From Salinilacustrithrix flava (GTDB taxonomy: Bacteria > Actinomycetota > Acidimicrobiia > Acidimicrobiales > Salinilacustritrichaceae), in NCBI RefSeq assembly GCF_041228405.1, contig NZ_CP133888.1, positions 868,001 to 932,000 on the forward strand: a DNA stretch of 64,000 nucleotides. Direction: 5' to 3'. The translations under genes and the position numbers were made by a program. Below the pieces are notes generated by a model. The model was given only the letters and a program-made list of their open reading frames with translations. It did no database searches and was not told where the DNA came from. The stretch's first letter is position 1. Each line of letters starts with the position of its first letter. Below, one piece after another: positions 52,889 through 60,525 of this stretch.

Positions 52889-54103
52889 TCAAGCGGCGAG
52901 GTCGTGGCGGTGGCTCCATGCTTGGTGTTCGTCGTAGAGGGTGTCGTGGCGGAGGCAGCCGTGCAGGATGCCGACCCAGCGGTTGGCGAGTGCACGGATG
53001 GCGCGGTTGTGGGTGTCGCCTCGTGCTCGTCGGGCGTCGTAGAAGGCGCGGGCGCCTGGGCTGGCGAGCATGCTGGCGAAGGCCCACTGGTAGCAGGCAT
53101 CGGCGAGGTGCTTGTTGCGGGCGTAGCGGGCGAGCACGACGCGGTGGCGTCCCGAGGCACGGGTGATGGGTGACGTGCCGGCGTAGTTCTTGCGAGACTT
53201 GGCATCCACGTAGCGGTTCGGGTCATCCCCGAACTCGGCGAGCACCCGGGCTCCGAGCACCATCCCCAGTCCTGGCAGGGAGCGGATGAGCTTGGCGTCC
53301 GGGTGCTGGTCAAAACGGTCGGCCAGCTGTTCCTCGAGCCGGGCGATCTGGGCGACGAGCTCGCCGATCACTGCGACGTGCGCGGCAACGCTGGCTCCCA
53401 TGGCGTCGGCGACGAGCTCGGGGGCCTCGAGGTGTTCACTGCGCAGCGCCGTCTGGATCTCGACGGCGCGATCGTCGGCTCGTTTCTGGCGGCCTGCTCG
53501 TCGCAGCGCAGCAGCGATCTTCGATCGGGACAGGCTCCGTCCCAATGTTGGTGTCGGTGCAATGGTGAGCACGGCGAGGGCGTCGGGATGGTGGAGCTTG
53601 TCGAACGCGTCCAGGGCAGCCGGGTAGAACTCGCGCAGCGTCGAGCGGAGCTGGTTGACCTGGCGTTGCCGGTTCCAGATCAAGGACTGATGTGCCCGGG
53701 CGAGAACCTTGATCGCGTCGGCCAGTTCGGTGTCACCCGCGATCTGGCGGTGGTTGTGCCGGTCGAGCCGGGCGATCTCGGCCAGCAGATAGGCGTCGCC
53801 AGGGTCGGACTTGGCGCCCGATGTCGAGTGCCGCTCCCGATAGCGCGACACCGATAGCGGGTTGACCGCGTACACCTGATAGCCGGCGGCGACCATGGCC
53901 CCGACGAACAAGCCACGGTCGGTCTCGGTGGCCACGACCACCTCATCAGGCTCGACGCCGGTGTCGGCCAACAGCTCATGCAACCGGGCGATGCCATCGA
54001 CCCCGTCGCTGAGCCGTGCCCGGCCGAGCCGCTGGCCATCGGCGGCTTCGATGTAGACGTCGTGGTGGATCTCGGCCCAGTCGTGGCCGACGAACACTTC
54101 CAT
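52889..54103 (-). CDS. IS110-family transposase
   Basis: 404 aa. N-terminal RuvC-like DEDD domain: D8 in GHDWAEIHHD, E60 in VVATETDRG, and D100 and D103 in AKSDPGDAYLLA. The C-terminal transposase_20 part has IRSLPGLGMVLGARVLAEFGD and KNYAGTSPITRASG with the conserved Ser. Family members are RNA-guided recombinases that use a bridge RNA from the non-coding end. The frame is intact, so it may be active. Confidence 0.94.
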   Translation of the reverse strand: MEVFVGHDWAEIHHDVYIEAADGQRLGRARLSDGVDGIARLHELLADTGVEPDEVVVATETDRGLFVGAMVAAGYQVYAVNPLSVSRYRERHSTSGAKSDPGDAYLLAEIARLDRHNHRQIAGDTELADAIKVLARAHQSLIWNRQRQVNQLRSTLREFYPAALDAFDKLHHPDALAVLTIAPTPTLGRSLSRSKIAAALRRAGRQKRADDRAVEIQTALRSEHLEAPELVADAMGASVAAHVAVIGELVAQIARLEEQLADRFDQHPDAKLIRSLPGLGMVLGARVLAEFGDDPNRYVDAKSRKNYAGTSPITRASGRHRVVLARYARNKHLADACYQWAFASMLASPGARAFYDARRARGDTHNRAIRALANRWVGILHGCLRHDTLYDEHQAWSHRHDLAA

Positions 54104-54240
54104 CCGCTTCCTCCTCGCTGGCAGTTGATCGAGTCGAGCCGGAGGAGACCAGCGGCGAACTAATGGATCAGTGCTCGAGTCGGCACGTCATCCCACCAGC
54201 CATTGGAGGTCGTCCTCGCCGCTCGGCAGGCGCACGATCT
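54104..54240 (-). ncRNA. Candidate IS110 bridge RNA region (left end)
   Basis: 137 bp of non-coding DNA lie directly upstream of the transposase start inside the IS. IS110-group elements encode the bridge RNA here. Short inverted segments are seen (GGAGGAGACC with GGTCGTCCTC, and GCGGCGAAC with GTTC-rich spacing), but a full fold cannot be made by eye. Confidence 0.4.
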
Positions 54241-54249
54241 AGGCCTAGA

Positions 54250-54358
54250 ACTCCTCCTTGAACCAGTCCGGTCAGACACAGTGCTGACCTGCCGAGGGCT
54301 CAGCGAAGAGCCTGCCCCACACCGAGGAACCGTGCTCTCCCGAACCCATTAGTAGGGC
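54250..54358. other. Non-coding gap before the Xis-VapB gene
   Basis: 109 bp between the IS end and the ATG at 54359. Holds AGTGCTGACCTGCCGAGGGCTCAGC, a weak dyad (GCTGA..TCAGC), and an AT-richer CCCATTAGTAGGGC directly before the start that could carry the promoter -10. No other signal seen. Confidence 0.4.
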
Positions 54359-54835
54359 ATGACCACCACCACCCGACCCCTCGTCCTCAACGTCACCGAG
54401 GCCGGCAACCTCCTCGGCGTCAGCCGCTCAACCGCCTACGAGCTCGTCCGCACCGGCGAGCTCGAGTCCGTGCAGCTGCGACGACGAGTCGTCGTCCCGG
54501 TCGCTGCCGTCGCCGAACGGCTCGGCATCACCGTCCCCGACGTCTGGCTGGCTCTGGGAAGGCGGGGCGAGGTTGCCCATAGCCAGGCCGGCCTTCGTGA
54601 TCGACTCGTGCCCGACGTGCTCATCGAAGACATCCCCGCGGGCGTCCACGCCGAGCTGACGCGCCGCGCTCGACGGCGCGGGCAGTCGCTCCAGCAGTTC
54701 CTGCAGACAGAGCTCGAGCACCTGGCTCGCAGCCCCACGGCCGACGATGTCTTGGACAGAATCGAGAGGCATCGTCACGGCGGCCAGGTCGGGCTCGCCA
54801 CAGCCGTGAAGGATATGAGACCGGCCCGGCCCTGA
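54359..54835 (+). CDS. Excisionase-like HTH fused to a VapB-like antitoxin domain
   Basis: 158 aa. Residues 9-56 (LNVTEAGNLLGVSRSTAYEL, then RTGELESVQLRRRVVVPVAAV) match the AlpA/Xis-type MerR-like helix-turn-helix. Residues 85-137 (VLIEDIPAGVHAELTRRAR, QSLQQFLQTELEHLARSP, ADDVLDRIE) match the ribbon-helix-helix VapB/FitA antitoxins of actinobacteria. No PIN-domain VapC toxin follows. So it is either a two-domain regulator of the element or an orphan antitoxin. The frame is uninterrupted and starts at 54359. Confidence 0.7.
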   Translation: MTTTTRPLVLNVTEAGNLLGVSRSTAYELVRTGELESVQLRRRVVVPVAAVAERLGITVPDVWLALGRRGEVAHSQAGLRDRLVPDVLIEDIPAGVHAELTRRARRRGQSLQQFLQTELEHLARSPTADDVLDRIERHRHGGQVGLATAVKDMRPARP

Positions 54836-55029
54836 AACACCTGGGGCCCACTCTCTTGGACGGTCTCTCCGCCCATCTGGACTTGAGGCGTGAGCCGTGC
54901 GAACTAAACGGGCACTCGCCGAAGGGGGGTTGGAGAAGGGGAGCACATGGGCCATGAGGCTGCCCCGGCGTGGCACGCTTGCCTCGTGGGGCCGGCGGAC
55001 GGGTTGCTCCAGCCCAGACAGGAGGCGAG
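54836..55029. other. Gap before the KAP gene
   Basis: 194 bp. An open frame runs back to GTG 54970, but AGGAGG at 55020 with GTG 55030 is the better start, so the gap is taken as untranslated. Possible promoter TTGAGG (near 54885) with TAAACG 16 bp on is weak. Confidence 0.4.
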
Positions 55030-58000
55030 GTGAGCGAAGAACGCACCGACGTGGCACATGTTGTACACGTGCTACAGGATGCGCCGGACGTCACCGATCC
55101 CGTCGGCGGGCATGCAAAGGTCGCCAAGGCCATCGCAGACGTCGTGGTTCAGGACGCCGGCGGGCTGACGATCGGTCTCGAAGGTCGATGGGGGTCGGGG
55201 AAGTCGACCATCGTTCGGCAGGTCTGCAACCAGCACCCGGACCATGTCACGGCCTTTGTGTTCGATGCGTGGTCACATGAGGGAGATCCGCTCCGTCGCT
55301 CCTTCCTTGAGTCGCTCGTGGGACGTCTCCAGGAACGGGGCTGGGTCGACAACACCTGGGACAGCGAAATCGAACGTTTGGCTCGTCGCCAGCGTTCGAG
55401 CGAGCAGACGTCAACTCAGAATCTGACTCGCAACGGCCAGCTACTTGCCGCCTCCGCCCTGCTTACGCCTATCGGCTCGGCAGTCCTGGGACGGGCACTC
55501 GGAGCGGAGGATGTGGACCCTTGGATGGTCGTAGCGTCGCTCGTTCTAATCGCCGCTCCGCTTCTTGTTGCCATCGGTGTGGTGACTTGGCGTCGGGTTA
55601 ACAAAGGTCAGGACGCAGAGCCGTTCGACCTGTTCTCCAGCGCCGAGGTTGTCCATCAGCGGTCGGACACCATCGAGACCCCGGATCCAACCTCCGTTGA
55701 GTTCCAGAATTCCTTCCGCAAGCTTCTTGACGACGCCTTGGGCGACCCGAATCGGCGTCTTGTGATCGTGCTCGACAACATCGACCGAGTCCCTGCCGCA
55801 GAGGCATTGCAGGTACTTGCGACACTGCAGGCGTTTACGTCTCTTCCTGAAGAGCCCGCATGGCGTGAGCGTCTCTGGGTACTGCTTCCATACGATCCGG
55901 TTGGATTCCGATCGCTATGGAGGCGGGACGGTGACGACCCAGGGCCCGATCGCGGATCTGAGTTCCTCGCCAAGGTTCGGCAGGTCCGGTTCGACGCACC
56001 GCCGTTAGTGCACTCCACATGGCGTGAGCATCTGCGGGTCCTACTTCATCGTGCAGTCCCGACCTTGAACGGGGACGAAACGGCGGAACTCGCGACCGTG
56101 TTCGCCGTCGGGGTCGGCTCGCGAAGTCAGCCGACGCCTCGACAACTCCTCCAGTTCGTTAACGATTTCGGGGCGATCCTCCGCCAGCGGCCTGACCTGC
56201 CGCTGCCGGACATCGCTACGTACACCGCGCTTCGGATGCGTGACGTGGAGGTTGCAGAGGGGCTTCTGGCGGCCACGGTGCCGGAGCCAGAACTCGAGCG
56301 AGTGTCGTCGTCGGAGGTTCGAGGTTCCCTTGCTGCGCTTCACTTCAACACCGACGTTGTAACTGGGCAGCAACTGCTGCTCGCTGCGCCTCTGCTGGTT
56401 GCGCTGCATGACGGAGACGGTCAGGCACTTCAGCAACTCGCCACCAACCCTGGATTCGAATCCGTCCTTGAGCAGCTGGCGACTTCGGAACTTCAAGAGC
56501 ATGGCGGTCACGGACTCGGCATGGCCGGGTACGCGCTGCACTCTGCGCACCTTCTGTCGTCCCTCCGCGGCTCAGTGCTTCCGAACCTCCTCTACGCAGC
56601 CAAGACCGCCAGCGAGTTGCACGTCCGGACGACAGAGGCAGGTCTTGGGCTTGCAGAGCTGCTCCTAGCCGCTGGTGTCAAGGATGCCGGCGGTGCGCAA
56701 CAGTTCGCGGACGCCGTGTCCCAACGGGACTCCGATGCGGAGCTGCTGGACGATGCCTTGAAAGGCCGGGTTGAGGGCGTCGTTGCGTTCATTGAAGCCC
56801 TGTCGCCGGAAGACGACGATTGGGACCTCAGCGTCGTGCTGCCCGGCGACGCCTCGTCGTTTGTGGTGGCCTGCGCGCATGCGCGTCAGATCGTCACTCG
56901 ACCGAAGACCCTTCATTCACTCGTCAGCTCCGTGAACCGCCCAGATCTGGAGCAAGTGGTCGCTGAATGGGCTGGCTCACCAGCGGACGAGCTGCGTAAC
57001 CCGGAAACGCTCCGAGCGATGCAAGCGTCAGGCACGCCGCCACTTCGTGTCCGACTGCTGAAGGAGTTCGTCACCTACTTGAGCGACGAGAGCCGTGCCG
57101 CTGATGAGTCGACCGCCGCCGTGGTTGACCTCGTGTTGTCGCTCACGGCGGAAGACTCGACCAGTGAGACCTTGAAGGCCGCTGCGAACGAAGGCCACCT
57201 GGCGAATCTGGTTGAGAGGTTCGCCGAGATAGGTGACCATCGCCGCGCATCCGAGTTGGGGTTCCTCCACTTGGCGAATGCACCGACGCTGCCTGATGTT
57301 CCTGTCATCGGAGATTCAACGGGTGGCCTTGCACGAGTCCGGGGATGGTTGACCGACGACACGGAAGATCCTGGGTCTCAACACCTTGCGGAACTCGCCG
57401 CTGATCGGGCTCCATCGTTGATCGTGGCCATCCATGCAGGGCAGTCGTCCACGGTTGAGTGGTGCAAGGCAGCATCCGATGTGGCCGCACAGAACGGCAA
57501 GCTGCAAACGATCGCAACCTTCGCTCCGCACTGGAGGGAATGGCGGAACCTTCTGTCGGACGACCGCTACGGCGAGGTCCTCGCCCACCACATCGTCGCC
57601 GGGTCAGTGGAACGGCTTCTGGCGACGGCACCTGAGGACGACACCGGTGACCTGGAACTCGATGTTGCCCGGACCGCACAGGGCGTCTCCTCCGAGGCTG
57701 CTCGTGATGTCCAGGGGGTGCTTGCTGAACGTCTTGCGCACCGCTCTGAGGACGAGTGGATGGACGAACTTGATGCGCAAACGCCCAGCGTCCGCCTGCT
57801 TCGGTTCCTTGCGGAGCAAGGCTCGCCGGTCCTGCTCGGCGTCGCGTTCGAGAAGGCGCTGCTTCGCCATGGGGAGCTCCTCGCGTCGGGCGACTCGACG
57901 CTCGAGGACCCCGCCGCGTGGTCAAGCCTGGCGGAGTCGCTTGAGTCGGACGACCTCAGGAACGACCTTGCGAACGGCCTGTGCACTTCCCTCTATCGCT

Positions 58001-58332
58001 TGCCCAACGATCATCGGGTTCCTGAAGGCTTCTTTCAGGCCTGGGGGTCAGTTCTCGCTGACGCAGCGCAGGTTCATCGCCACGATCAATTGCTCTCCGG
58101 TGTAGTGCGAAATGCCGTGGAGAGCCGAAACGCCCCCGGCATGTTGTGGGCGGCTGCACTGCTCCGCTCTGTGCCGTCGATCCTCACCGATCTGCAGCCA
58201 GAAGAAAAGGTCTCGTCACTGCGAGCGCACGTCGAGCACGCCACCTCAGACATCGACGAGGACGAAGATGGCGAAGTGGTGGAAGCGCTACTTGCACTCG
58301 CCGCAGCGTTGGGACTGACGGTCGAGAACTGA
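55030..58332 (+). CDS. KAP-type P-loop NTPase with two TM segments and helical C-terminus
   Basis: 1100 aa. Walker A GLEGRWGSGKST (residues 49-60), two membrane segments inserted in the P-loop domain (about 138-157 and 165-187), and Walker B RRLVIVLDNIDRV (D249/D252) are the KAP hallmark. The C-terminal 700 residues are mostly helical with Leu-rich repeats and no recognised enzyme domain. KAP NTPases are linked to defence against phages (for example PifA). GC3 is lower and codons (CTT, GTT, GAT) are more AT-rich than in the neighbours, showing foreign origin. GTG 55030 has AGGAGG 4 nt upstream. Confidence 0.85.
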   Translation: MSEERTDVAHVVHVLQDAPDVTDPVGGHAKVAKAIADVVVQDAGGLTIGLEGRWGSGKSTIVRQVCNQHPDHVTAFVFDAWSHEGDPLRRSFLESLVGRLQERGWVDNTWDSEIERLARRQRSSEQTSTQNLTRNGQLLAASALLTPIGSAVLGRALGAEDVDPWMVVASLVLIAAPLLVAIGVVTWRRVNKGQDAEPFDLFSSAEVVHQRSDTIETPDPTSVEFQNSFRKLLDDALGDPNRRLVIVLDNIDRVPAAEALQVLATLQAFTSLPEEPAWRERLWVLLPYDPVGFRSLWRRDGDDPGPDRGSEFLAKVRQVRFDAPPLVHSTWREHLRVLLHRAVPTLNGDETAELATVFAVGVGSRSQPTPRQLLQFVNDFGAILRQRPDLPLPDIATYTALRMRDVEVAEGLLAATVPEPELERVSSSEVRGSLAALHFNTDVVTGQQLLLAAPLLVALHDGDGQALQQLATNPGFESVLEQLATSELQEHGGHGLGMAGYALHSAHLLSSLRGSVLPNLLYAAKTASELHVRTTEAGLGLAELLLAAGVKDAGGAQQFADAVSQRDSDAELLDDALKGRVEGVVAFIEALSPEDDDWDLSVVLPGDASSFVVACAHARQIVTRPKTLHSLVSSVNRPDLEQVVAEWAGSPADELRNPETLRAMQASGTPPLRVRLLKEFVTYLSDESRAADESTAAVVDLVLSLTAEDSTSETLKAAANEGHLANLVERFAEIGDHRRASELGFLHLANAPTLPDVPVIGDSTGGLARVRGWLTDDTEDPGSQHLAELAADRAPSLIVAIHAGQSSTVEWCKAASDVAAQNGKLQTIATFAPHWREWRNLLSDDRYGEVLAHHIVAGSVERLLATAPEDDTGDLELDVARTAQGVSSEAARDVQGVLAERLAHRSEDEWMDELDAQTPSVRLLRFLAEQGSPVLLGVAFEKALLRHGELLASGDSTLEDPAAWSSLAESLESDDLRNDLANGLCTSLYRLPNDHRVPEGFFQAWGSVLADAAQVHRHDQLLSGVVRNAVESRNAPGMLWAAALLRSVPSILTDLQPEEKVSSLRAHVEHATSDIDEDEDGEVVEALLALAAALGLTVEN

Positions 58333-58649
58333 GCGCGCGATCTCATCACAAGCAGCCGGCTCCGTTCGGCTCTCGGCTCGGACCAGCGAGCTCTCTAGAT
58401 TCGATGCCACTGTCAGCTCAGCCCCACCCGCCCCCACCGCCAAGCTGGCCGCCCACCGTTAGCCGGCGATCGAGCGGCATCAGCGTCCGGTTTGGTTCTC
58501 GCTCCAGATTCCCAGCGCACCTATCGACGCTCACGCAACGCTAAGTAAGACATCGCTCGGTGCGAGAGATCCGGCGTTGGGTACTCGAGCACGGGGCGTC
58601 AGCCCTACCGAGGCCCTCACCGATCCCGCCCACCTGCGAGACTTACGTC
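58333..58649. other. 317-bp intergenic stretch after the KAP gene
   Basis: No gene-like frame with good codon use. It includes a C-rich run (CCCCACCCGCCCCCACCGCC) and several short AT-rich patches that may hold the promoter of the toxin-antitoxin pair. No repeat or clear hairpin is seen. A small decayed gene cannot be excluded. Confidence 0.5.
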
Positions 58650-58958
58650 ATGGAGCTGACTCAGGGAGTCGCCGTCGACGACGACGAGCTGCGCGCCTTC
58701 TGCGCCAAGCACGGCATTCGCAGCCTCCGGCTCTTCGGTTCCGCCCTTCACGGCTCGCTGAGGCCGGACAGCGACATCGATCTTCTCGTCGAGTTCGAGC
58801 GTGATCGCACACCTGGGCTGCTGAGCATCGCTCAGCTCGAGCTCGATCTCAGCGACATGCTTGGGCGCCAAGTCGATCTCCGAACGCTCCACGACTTGAG
58901 CCGTCACTTCCGTGACCAGGTCGCCGCCGAGGCCCGCACCGTGTATGACGCCGCCTGA
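58650..58958 (+). CDS. mntA: MntA-type nucleotidyltransferase antitoxin
   Basis: 102 aa from ATG 58650. The minimal-nucleotidyltransferase motif GS-X10-DxD is exact: G30-S31 to D42/D44 in LFGSALHGSLRPDSDIDLLV. In MntA/HepT pairs this protein adds AMP to a Tyr of the toxin and silences it. The N-terminus DDELRAFCAKHGIRSLRLFG fits. It overlaps HepT by 14 nt. Confidence 0.9.
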   Translation: MELTQGVAVDDDELRAFCAKHGIRSLRLFGSALHGSLRPDSDIDLLVEFERDRTPGLLSIAQLELDLSDMLGRQVDLRTLHDLSRHFRDQVAAEARTVYDAA

Positions 58959-59289
58959 CGATCTCGTCCGCCTCCGTCACCTGCGAGAGGCAGCGGAGAA
59001 GGCGATCGCGTTCTCGTCAGGACGCTCCAGAGAATCGCTCGACGACGATGAGCTGCTCCGGCTCGGCCTGACGAAGCTCGTTGAGATCGTTGGAGAGGCA
59101 GCGAAGCAGGTCAGTGGCCCGACTCGGGATGAGCACCCTGCCGTGCCGTGGTCAGCAGCCGCCCGCATGCGGGACCGCTTGATCCATCACTACTTCGACA
59201 TCGACCTCGACGTCCTCTGGGCAACCGTGACCCAGGACCTGCCTGAGCTCCTCGACGCCCTGCCCGCCGACGACGAGCTGGAGCGCTGA
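58945..59289 (+). CDS. hepT: HepT-type HEPN toxin
   Basis: 114 aa from ATG 58945. DUF86 HEPN fold with the ribonuclease motif R-X4-H-X-Y seen in RDRLIHHY (R76, H81, Y83); Tyr83 is the site MntA would AMPylate. HEPN toxins cut RNA, mostly tRNA. Order is antitoxin first, toxin second, overlapping. Probably maintains the element or acts in phage defence. Confidence 0.9.
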   Translation: MTPPDDLVRLRHLREAAEKAIAFSSGRSRESLDDDELLRLGLTKLVEIVGEAAKQVSGPTRDEHPAVPWSAAARMRDRLIHHYFDIDLDVLWATVTQDLPELLDALPADDELER

Positions 59290-59323
59290 CACGCGGTTCC
59301 AGGACGAGCACCGATCGACACGG

Positions 59324-59343
59324 TTGGCAATCTCTTGGCAATC
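59324..59343 (+). repeat. Right pair of TTGGCAATC direct repeats
   Basis: TTGGCAATC at 59324-59332 and 59335-59343, the same sequence, orientation and 11-bp period as the pair at 51469. It lies inside the element, 106 bp before the right attachment repeat. Confidence 0.65.
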
Positions 59344-59448
59344 TACGGCCCGGATCTAGCGGGATTCGGACACTCTCAACGGACGGTCGCAAGTCCCTGA
59401 CCTGGTAGTTTGCCTTTCAACAACACCCAACGGACCCGCTGTCGGCTC

Positions 59449-59560
59449 CTACGGATCAGAAGGTCAGGGGGCCCGAGTCCCTCGGGGCGCGCTGGACAGA
59501 CCAGGTCATCGGGTACGGGACCTGGACCGCACCTCGCACCGTTTCCTCTTGCCAACCGAT
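59449..59560 (+). repeat. Right attachment-site repeat with decayed tRNA 3' half
   Basis: Matches 51369-51480, starting at CTACGGATCAGAAGGT (identical, 16 bp); a second 28-bp block at 59498-59525 is also identical. Between them the T-arm still pairs (GGGGG with CCCTC), but the loop TTC is now CCC and no 5' tRNA half precedes it. It is the displaced tRNA 3' end (attR), not a functional tRNA. Confidence 0.85.
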
Positions 59561-59668
59561 TGACCTGGCACCTCCGCCGTCCGGGTTCGAGCGTGACCCC
59601 GAGCTCGACCCCCGACGCGCCGTTCTCCGGCACCTCGAAGACCGGAACCTGGGGCCAATCGAAGGTAG

Positions 59669-59715
59669 ACATAGGCAAGCAAGCACTTGCAGGCAAGTCG
59701 CCACTTACCTATTGT
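59669..59715. promoter_or_regulatory. Operator-like dyads upstream of the ArsR-family gene
   Basis: AGGTA and TACCT form the outer arms of this interval, and GCAAG-CA-CTTGC forms a 12-bp inner dyad between them; GGCAAG recurs twice. ArsR-type repressors bind imperfect dyads close to their own start, so autoregulation is plausible. Confidence 0.45.
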
Positions 59716-59722
59716 TCCAGAG

Positions 59723-60004
59723 GTGGCCGACGTCTTCGATGCTCTCGCAGCGCCAGCCCGACGCGCGATCCTCGACGTGCTCTCCAGGCGCGACGACCAG
59801 ACTTTGTTCGAGCTCTGCGGCCGCCTCGCATCCGACCACGACGTCGATCTGACTCGGCAGGCGATCTCCCAGCACCTCGCAGTGCTCGAGGAGGCCGGTC
59901 TCGTGCACACACGCCGAGATGGTCGCTACAAGTTCCACTCCATCGACATCGCACCGCTTCACGGCGCGATGTCTCGATGGCTCAACGAGGAGAAGGACAG
60001 TTGA
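59723..60004 (+). CDS. ArsR-family transcriptional regulator
   Basis: 93 aa from GTG 59723 (VADVFDALAAPARRAILDVL); an in-frame TTG at 59687 would overlap the operator-like dyads. Winged helix with LTRQAISQHLAVLEEAGLVHTRRDGRYKFHS. No Cys pair for metal is visible, so it belongs to the SdpR-like, non-metal branch often paired with VOC or SRPBCC genes. The stop overlaps the VOC gene start (TTGA). Confidence 0.86.
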   Translation: MADVFDALAAPARRAILDVLSRRDDQTLFELCGRLASDHDVDLTRQAISQHLAVLEEAGLVHTRRDGRYKFHSIDIAPLHGAMSRWLNEEKDS

Positions 60005-60387
60005 CCATTCGACTTCACGTGACCAGCGTCTTCGTGGACGACCAGGAACAGGCGCTCCGCTTCTACACGGAGGTACTCGGCTTCGAGCCCCGCACGGACG
60101 TCCCGCTCGGGAACGGTGACCGATGGGTCACCGTCGGATCGCCTGGGCAAGACGTCGAGTTGCTCCTCGAACCGTCCGGGCACCCGGCAGTCGGGCCGTA
60201 CCGCGAAGCACTCGCTGCCGATGGCATCCCGCTCGCATCCTTCGCCGTCGACGACGTCCACCAGGAGCACGCTCGACTCGTCCAAGCCGGTGTGACCTTC
60301 ACCCAACCGCCGACCGAGATGGGCCCGGTGACCACCGCGGTGTTCGATGACACCTGCGGCAACCTGATCCAGGTGATCACGCGCTGA
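60001..60387 (+). CDS. VOC (glyoxalase/bleomycin-resistance) family protein
   Basis: 128 aa from TTG 60001, coupled to ArsR. Two beta-alpha-beta-beta-beta units: VTSVFVDDQEQALRFYTEVLGFEPR at the start and FDDTCGNLIQVITR at the end, with metal-ligand candidates H6 and E near the C-terminus of each unit (ELLLEP). It may detoxify or modify a small compound under ArsR control. The substrate is unknown. Confidence 0.86.
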   Translation: MTIRLHVTSVFVDDQEQALRFYTEVLGFEPRTDVPLGNGDRWVTVGSPGQDVELLLEPSGHPAVGPYREALAADGIPLASFAVDDVHQEHARLVQAGVTFTQPPTEMGPVTTAVFDDTCGNLIQVITR

Positions 60388-60525
60388 CGCGCCGTCTGCT
60401 CGCATGCCCCTCGAGTCCGTGTCCCGCTCTGGAGCGCGTCCTGTGCGATGGGGAACGCAGATGCCGTGCTTCGGTCGTTCTCGACGTGGTCGCCGGTCAG
60501 GGTTCCCCGTGCGCGCTGCTCGATG

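Larger units (their letters stand above)
52861..54249 (-). mobile_element. IS110-family insertion sequence
   Basis: The transposase gene is flanked by identical AGGCCTAGA 9-mers at 52861-52869 and 54241-54249. The short 19-bp segment after the stop and the 137-bp non-coding segment before the start fit the IS110 layout (long left end upstream of the gene, short right end). No terminal inverted repeats are visible, as expected for this family. Exact ends are inferred from the 9-mers. Confidence 0.6.
51369..59525. mobile_element. Integrative element of about 8.1 kb in tRNA-Arg
   Basis: Defined by diverged direct repeats of the tRNA 3' half at both ends, a tyrosine integrase beside the intact tRNA, paired 9-bp repeats just inside each end, and lower G+C in much of the interior. 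Cargo: IS110-family transposase, Xis-VapB fusion, KAP NTPase, MntA/HepT. No conjugation or replication genes are seen, so transfer would depend on helpers. The divergence of the two repeats suggests old insertion or an attP not identical to attB. Confidence 0.82.
59290..59722. other. Right end of the element and decayed tRNA half
   Basis: 433 bp without a gene. Holds the right pair of TTGGCAATC repeats (59324-59343), the right attachment repeat (59449-59560) and an AT-richer stretch with inverted repeats just before the ArsR gene (see 59669). Confidence 0.6.

Noticed and set aside
54970..55029. Upstream GTG start for the KAP protein
   Set aside because: The extra 20 residues are Arg/Gly/Pro-rich and have no ribosome site, while GTG 55030 has AGGAGG in front and leads straight into the conserved domain.
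59449..59490. Second tRNA-Arg gene
   Set aside because: Only the 3' half is present, the T-loop is mutated (TTC to CCC) and no 5' half or acceptor 5' strand precedes it; it is an attachment-site remnant.
51369..59525. Prophage
   Set aside because: No capsid, terminase, portal, tail or lysis gene in the element.
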